Of a DNA stretch of 9,314 nt, positions 5,945 through 9,314 are shown piece after piece. The position numbers were made by a program, and so were the translations under genes. The stretch's first letter is position 1. Every line of letters begins with the position of its first letter. The DNA comes from Thermoplasmata archaeon (GTDB lineage: Archaea; Thermoplasmatota; E2; DHVEG-1): the NCBI GenBank assembly GCA_003649715.1, contig QMSS01000051.1:1-9314 (forward strand). The letters are read 5' to 3'. Below the pieces are notes generated by a model that saw only the letters and a program-made list of their open reading frames with translations, searched no databases and was not told the DNA's origin.

Positions 5945-7174
5945 ATGTCAAAAGAGTTAAAAGATAAAAAAATACTTGGATTAGCAGATAGGATAATACA
6001 TGAGTATCAACTCTGTGATGCTTGTCTTGGTAGGATGTTTGCAAAGATAGAACATGGGTTGACAAATAGACAGAGAGGTGCATTGCTAAGAAGATACCTG
6101 GGTCACACAGATAGGATAGATGCGATGGATTGCTGGCTCTGTCAGGGATTACTTAACGAGATAAACGATTTTACAGAGCTAACACGAGATACATTAAAGG
6201 AATATGAATTCGACACCTTTCTTATTGGATCAAAAATAGATGAGGAGATACTAGAAAAAGAAAAAAAACTATGGGACATCTTTGGGGGAGAATATGCCGA
6301 ATCAATCAAGATGGAGATCAACAGGGAGATTGGTAAAAAACTTAGCACTCTTCTTGACAAGCCTGTAGACTTCAAAAACCCAGTCATAACAGCCGTGATA
6401 GACACAGCATTTAATGTGGTAGAACTTCAGATAAAACCTCTTTTCATCTATGGCAGATACAAAAAATATGTCAGAGGCATTCCACAAACTAAATGGTTTT
6501 GCAGAACTTGTAGAGGAAAGGGATGTAAACAATGCAGCTATACAGGAAAAATGTATAATACTAGTGTAGAGGAATTAATAGCTAAAAAAACCCTGGAGTT
6601 GACCAATGGTGCTGATGAAACATTTCATGGCAGCGGTAGGGAAGACATTGACGCTCGTATGCTAGGAAATGGACGACCATTTGTTTTAGAGATAAAAAAC
6701 CCAAGGAAAAGAAACATAGACCTGTCGTACCTGGAAAAACAGATAAACATCCATGGAAGGGGAAAAATAGAGGTGAGCGATCTAAGATTCGCTGATAAAG
6801 AAGATGTAGTAAGACTAAAAAAAGCAGATTTTATAAAAAAATATCGCGTTACCATTACTGCAGAAAAACATTTACATATAGAAAAACTTAAAGAAGCAGC
6901 TCAGATATTACATGGCAGCAACATACATCAGCTAACTCCTTCAAGAGTAGTTCATAGAAGAGCCAATAAGATCAGAACCAAAAAGATATTGAATTGCGAA
7001 GTAGAGTCAGTGAGCAACAAAACAGCTACGTTGATTATAGAGACAGAGTCAGGCACATATGTGAAGGAACTTATATCCGGTGATAATGGAAGAACAAAAC
7101 CAAATATAAGCGATTTGATAGGTGTTCCATGTAGAGTCACAGAACTAGATGTTATAGAAATCAAGGGGGAATAA
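5945..7174 (+). CDS. pus10: tRNA pseudouridine synthase Pus10
   Basis: Pus10 converts uridine to pseudouridine at positions 54 and 55 of archaeal tRNA, standing in for bacterial TruB at position 55. The 409 residues show an N-terminal zinc-binding accessory domain with Cys24-x2-Cys27 (LCDACLGRMF) and Cys63-x2-Cys66 (CWLCQG). A cysteine-rich stretch CRTCRGKGCKQCSYTG follows at 186-201. The catalytic segment GSGREDIDARMLGNGRPFVL (229-248) holds Asp234, which aligns with the catalytic Asp of the GRTD motif in other pseudouridine synthases. After that come EIKNPRKR (249-256) and a C-terminal region with SGTYVKELISGDNGRTKPNI. Length and motifs indicate an intact enzyme. It is the first gene of the translation cluster, seven bases before the L21e gene. 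In many Euryarchaeota it sits in this same place after the SRP54 gene, which is absent here; the zinc-ribbon gene lies upstream instead. Confidence 0.95.
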   Translation: MSKELKDKKILGLADRIIHEYQLCDACLGRMFAKIEHGLTNRQRGALLRRYLGHTDRIDAMDCWLCQGLLNEINDFTELTRDTLKEYEFDTFLIGSKIDEEILEKEKKLWDIFGGEYAESIKMEINREIGKKLSTLLDKPVDFKNPVITAVIDTAFNVVELQIKPLFIYGRYKKYVRGIPQTKWFCRTCRGKGCKQCSYTGKMYNTSVEELIAKKTLELTNGADETFHGSGREDIDARMLGNGRPFVLEIKNPRKRNIDLSYLEKQINIHGRGKIEVSDLRFADKEDVVRLKKADFIKKYRVTITAEKHLHIEKLKEAAQILHGSNIHQLTPSRVVHRRANKIRTKKILNCEVESVSNKTATLIIETESGTYVKELISGDNGRTKPNISDLIGVPCRVTELDVIEIKGE

Positions 7175-7181
7175 AAGGAGA

Positions 7182-7475
7182 ATGGTAAAACGTTCACGAG
7201 GAATAAGAAGTAAAAGCAGAAACATACTTAGAAAACGACCAAGAGAAAAAGGAATATCCTCCATAACAAGAGCCCTACAGGAATTCAAAATAGGAGAACG
7301 TGTAAACATCGATATAGATCCATCTATCCATAAGGGGATGCCTCATCCAAGATTTCAGGGCTTCACCGGAAGCATAGAAGGCATGCAGGGAGAGGCTTAT
7401 CTAGTTGGGATAGATGTTGGTAAAAAACATAAGACATTAATTGTAAGACCTGAACATCTAAGGAGAGTAAAATAA
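7182..7475 (+). CDS. rpl21e: Ribosomal protein L21e (eL21)
   Basis: This 97-residue basic protein of the large ribosomal subunit is found in archaea and eukaryotes. The N-terminus MVKRSRGIRSKSRNILRKRP is the usual highly basic tail. The core, FKIGERVNIDIDPSIHKGMP (36-55) then HPRFQGFTGSI, is the family signature of an SH3-like barrel, and the end LIVRPEHLRRVK matches known eL21 proteins. AAGGGGGA at 7163-7170 lies about 11 bases before the ATG and is the likely ribosome binding site; AAGGAG at 7175-7180 is too close. The gene is in the conserved block with rpo4, only one base apart. Confidence 0.96.
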   Translation: MVKRSRGIRSKSRNILRKRPREKGISSITRALQEFKIGERVNIDIDPSIHKGMPHPRFQGFTGSIEGMQGEAYLVGIDVGKKHKTLIVRPEHLRRVK

Positions 7476-7476
7476 G

Positions 7477-7815
7477 ATGACATCAGATGAAACAATAAGA
7501 TTTGTTTCCCTCTCAGAAGTAAAAAACATACTCAAAAAACTAAGTAAGGAAAGAAAAGAATTATCCTATGAACAGAGAATTGCTCTGGAACATGCACAGA
7601 GATTTGCAAAACTACCTGTAAAAAAAACAAATGAGCTGATAAAAGCTCTTATGGATCTAGAAAGATTAGAGGAAATCCACGCCTATAAGATAGCAGATCT
7701 GCTCCCAGTCACTGAAGATGATGTAAAAGCAATTTTCGCCAAAGAAAGATTCACACTCACTGAGGAGGAGATAAAAAAAATCCTAGATATTGTAAAAAAA
7801 TATTCAGCTGAATAA
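7477..7815 (+). CDS. rpo4: DNA-directed RNA polymerase subunit Rpo4 (RpoF)
   Basis: Rpo4 pairs with Rpo7 to form the stalk of archaeal RNA polymerase, the counterpart of eukaryotic Rpb4/Rpb7, which aids promoter opening and binds nascent RNA. The 112 residues are almost all helical. They contain LSYEQRIALEHAQRFAKLPV (28-47), then ELIKALMDLERLEEIHAYKI and ADLLPVTEDDVKAIFAKER, the HRDC-like domain, and end in a further helix EEEIKKILDIVKKY. Length and sequence are normal for the family. The ribosome binding site AAGGAG (7460-7465) lies inside the last codons of the L21e gene, which implies coupled expression of a ribosomal protein and an RNA polymerase subunit, as is usual for this archaeal cluster. 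Confidence 0.93.
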   Translation: MTSDETIRFVSLSEVKNILKKLSKERKELSYEQRIALEHAQRFAKLPVKKTNELIKALMDLERLEEIHAYKIADLLPVTEDDVKAIFAKERFTLTEEEIKKILDIVKKYSAE

Positions 7816-7825
7816 AAAAAGCAAT

Positions 7826-8407
7826 ATGGGGGTTTTAATTGTGGAGGACTATGTATATATTTTAGATTATTTACCAAAAGGAAGAGGAGACCTACCCCCT
7901 TATAAGAGACGCCCTGTTGTATACGGCATAGGTGAAAACCAATTCACACTTCTCGAATTGATTCCAAAAAGAGATGCCACCTTTAACATAGGTGAAAGAA
8001 TATACGTGGGAAAGGATCCTGAAAAAAGAAAAAAAATAGAAAAAATAAAGGGACGAGTAAACTATGAGGATCTAACCACAACAGCACATGGAGAAATGCC
8101 ATATATTATATTAGATATAGTCCACAACACAGAGGAACGTTTCATCAAATTTTTCAACGAAGCACCAGCTATATCAACCCGCTTCCATGTTCTAGAACTA
8201 CTACCTGGTCTTGGTAAAAAAATGATGCATGAGATATTGGAAGAACGTAAAAAAAAGCCTTTTACAAGCTTTAAGGAGATGCAGGAACGAATAGATTTTC
8301 TCAGATCACCAGACAAGCTCATAGCCAAAAGAATCGAGTTGGAACTAATGGATCCCAACCAGAAATATCGATTATTCACACGACCACCTATCTCAAAGCA
8401 CCGCTAA
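7826..8407 (+). CDS. DUF655 protein, predicted RNA-binding (OB fold plus helix-hairpin-helix)
   Basis: DUF655 proteins are conserved in archaea and almost always lie between rpo4 and ksgA, as here. The 193 residues begin with EDYVYILDYLPKGRGD (7-22), the family start. They continue with an OB-like beta region (VVYGIGENQFTLLELIPKRD at 31-50, GERIYVGKD at 57-65) and contain a helix-hairpin-helix unit LELLPGLGKKMMHEILEERK (123-142) with PFTSFKEMQERI (145-156). The combination points to nucleic-acid binding, probably rRNA or ribosome assembly given the ksgA partner, but no activity is established to my knowledge. The start is uncertain. ATG 7826 has no ribosome binding site, while GTG 7841, five codons later, is preceded by GGGGGT at a good distance and would give a protein starting right at the family's EDY motif. 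Confidence 0.88.
   Translation: MGVLIVEDYVYILDYLPKGRGDLPPYKRRPVVYGIGENQFTLLELIPKRDATFNIGERIYVGKDPEKRKKIEKIKGRVNYEDLTTTAHGEMPYIILDIVHNTEERFIKFFNEAPAISTRFHVLELLPGLGKKMMHEILEERKKKPFTSFKEMQERIDFLRSPDKLIAKRIELELMDPNQKYRLFTRPPISKHR
7828..7833 (+). promoter_or_regulatory. Candidate ribosome binding site GGGGGT favouring a GTG start at 7841
   Basis: GGGGGT differs by one base from GGAGGT of the archaeal Shine-Dalgarno consensus and ends seven bases before the in-frame GTG at 7841. It overlaps the ATG at 7826, so it cannot serve that start. If used, the first five residues MGVLI of the longer reading are not made. Confidence 0.35.
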
Positions 8408-8426
8408 AAAAAACATACCCTCATTC

Positions 8427-8434
8427 TTTTTTTT
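8427..8434 (+). terminator. Eight-T run directly before the ksgA start codon
   Basis: TTTTTTTT touches the ATG of ksgA, 19 bases after the DUF655 stop. A run this long is a typical intrinsic stop signal for archaeal RNA polymerase. It also leaves ksgA without a ribosome binding site in the spacer. It could reduce read-through into ksgA, or ksgA could be made from its own short-leader message. Confidence 0.4.
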
Positions 8435-9193
8435 ATGAACACAAAAAAGAAGCTTGGGCAGCACTTCCTGATCGATAAAAAAATTGCAGAGAGACAGGTA
8501 GAATATGCCCAGGTAAACAAAAAAGATGTTGTGCTTGAAATTGGACCAGGTAGAGGGATACTAACCAAAATACTGGCAGAGAAAGCAAAACAGGTAGTCG
8601 CAGTAGAGATAGACAAGCATCTAATAGACAAACTCAGGTCATCACTACCAGAAAATGTGGTACTGATACATGGAGATGTTCTAAAAACTGATTTCGCCAC
8701 ACTACCAGTTTTCAACAAGATTGTCTCAAACCTACCTTTTAGCATATCATCACCTATCACATTCAAAATCCTTAAACATAGTTTTTCAACCGCGATTCTA
8801 ATGTATCAAAAAGACTTTGCACAACGTATGATCGCGGTCCCACATAACAAAAACTATTCCCGACTGTCTGTAAACATTTACTACAAAACACACTGCCGAA
8901 TTCTAGAAACAATATCCAGAAACTGTTTCTATCCAAAACCACAGGTTGACTCATGCATAGTAGAGCTGATACCCCGAGTGGAACCACCATTTTCTGTGAT
9001 AAACGAAGAATTCTTTTTTGACCTAACAAAAAAACTCTTCAATCAGAGACGTAAAAAAATAAGAAACATCATTGAGCGAGAATATGGAAAAAAAATAGAC
9101 AACCTACCCTATCTAAACAGCCGAGTTGAGGAGCTTAAACCTGAACAGATCGGTGAACTCAGCAACCTTCTTATTAAAAAAATACAGATATAA
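8435..9193 (+). CDS. ksgA: 16S rRNA adenine dimethyltransferase KsgA/Dim1
   Basis: KsgA uses S-adenosylmethionine to dimethylate two adjacent adenines in the loop of helix 45 near the 3' end of 16S rRNA, a late small-subunit assembly step. The 252 residues show KKLGQHFLID (5-14), SAM-binding motif I EIGPGRG (35-41), acidic motif VEID (57-60), HGDVLKTDF (79-87), and the catalytic NLPF-SISSP segment (99-107). The usual fourth residue of NLPY is Phe here, which is common in this family. KLFNQRRKKIRNII in the C-terminal domain is also typical. The protein looks complete. The methyl donor is itself made from methionine, the product of the operon at 323-3044, though no regulatory link is implied. 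It is the last gene of the conserved cluster; the hemK-type gene often found next is not seen because an IS110 element follows. Confidence 0.95.
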   Translation: MNTKKKLGQHFLIDKKIAERQVEYAQVNKKDVVLEIGPGRGILTKILAEKAKQVVAVEIDKHLIDKLRSSLPENVVLIHGDVLKTDFATLPVFNKIVSNLPFSISSPITFKILKHSFSTAILMYQKDFAQRMIAVPHNKNYSRLSVNIYYKTHCRILETISRNCFYPKPQVDSCIVELIPRVEPPFSVINEEFFFDLTKKLFNQRRKKIRNIIEREYGKKIDNLPYLNSRVEELKPEQIGELSNLLIKKIQI

Positions 9194-9229
9194 ACCCCCC
9201 TATGTTTTCCTCTGATGGTAGTAGGACTC

Positions 9230-9234
9230 TTTTT
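9230..9234 (+). terminator. Five-T run after ksgA, possible terminator
   Basis: A run of five T lies 37 bases after the ksgA stop, with no clear stem before it. It is the only T run of this length between ksgA and the transposase gene and is a weak candidate for the end of the operon transcript. Confidence 0.22.
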
Positions 9235-9244
9235 CGCATAAAAT

Positions 9245-9271
9245 AAGTGCTTATTACCATTATAAGCACTT
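9245..9271. repeat. Perfect 10-base inverted repeat upstream of the IS110 gene
   Basis: AAGTGCTTAT (9245-9254) and ATAAGCACTT (9262-9271) are exact reverse complements around the 7-base loop TACCATT. The hairpin ends 10 bases before the transposase ATG and is followed directly by the ribosome binding site GGTGAT (9273-9278). In IS110-type elements the DNA before the recombinase gene can encode the structured bridge RNA, so this stem may be part of it. It may also be a transcription stop or a translational control hairpin. Confidence 0.55.
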
Positions 9272-9281
9272 TGGTGATAAA

Positions 9282-9314
9282 ATGAAATACTGCGGTATGG
9301 ATGTGCATAAGGAA
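9282..9314 (+). CDS. IS110-family transposase, N-terminal fragment (cut by window edge)
   Basis: The last 33 bases encode MKYCGMDVHKE. This matches the opening of IS110-family DEDD transposases, which start with a short beta strand and G-(I/M)-D-V-(H/S)-K. The Asp of GMD is the first catalytic acid of their RuvC-like domain. GGTGAT three bases before the ATG is a plausible, if close, ribosome binding site. Only 11 residues are visible, so integrity and subgroup (IS110 or IS1111) cannot be judged. The left end of the element should lie between the ksgA stop and this ATG. Confidence 0.7.
   Translation, partial: MKYCGMDVHKE

Noticed and set aside
1..9314. CRISPR arrays, tRNA or rRNA genes and long direct repeats
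   Set aside because: I looked through all gene-free stretches and saw no repeat-spacer pattern, no cloverleaf with a TTCRA-type loop, and no rRNA sequence.

Overview
This is an A+T-rich piece of archaeal chromosome. Archaeal origin is clear from the informational genes: Pus10, ribosomal protein L21e, RNA polymerase subunit Rpo4, a DUF655 protein, KsgA/Dim1 and an RPA-like OB-fold protein. The order pus10 - L21e - rpo4 - DUF655 - ksgA is typical of Euryarchaeota. Homologues of methanogen Mtr subunits imply tetrahydromethanopterin (H4MPT) C1 chemistry. I cannot name the lineage, or say whether it is a methanogen, from this window alone.

Layout. (1) 1-120: the 3' end of an IS630-like transposase gene, entering from the left. 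(2) 121-322: an A+T-rich leader or promoter region. (3) 323-3044 (+): a tight four-gene operon of mtrA-like, mtrH-like, a core (folate-independent) methionine synthase and a stand-alone DUF4346 protein. (4) 3041-3823 (-): an RPA-like protein with two OB folds, whose stop codon overlaps that of the DUF4346 gene tail to tail. (5) 3824-4140: a gap with no convincing gene. (6) 4141-5448 (-): a DUF1015 protein. (7) 5687-5800 (-): a 37-residue zinc-ribbon protein, easily missed because of its size. (8) 5945-9193 (+): the pus10 - L21e - rpo4 - DUF655 - ksgA translation and transcription cluster. (9) 9194-9314: an inverted repeat followed by the first 11 codons of an IS110-family transposase, leaving the window on the right.

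The most interesting part is region 3. In methanogens MtrH moves a methyl group from methyl-H4MPT to the cobamide on MtrA, and the membrane Mtr complex passes it on to coenzyme M. Here a soluble MtrA (no C-terminal membrane helix, predicted cobamide-binding His81 present) and a divergent MtrH sit directly before a core methionine synthase with an intact zinc site. The simplest reading is a dedicated soluble route: methyl-H4MPT (or a related pterin) -> MtrH -> corrinoid on MtrA -> methionine synthase -> methionine. DUF4346 would be an uncharacterised fourth part. Core methionine synthases have been proposed to take methyl groups from corrinoid proteins, and this operon names a specific donor pair.
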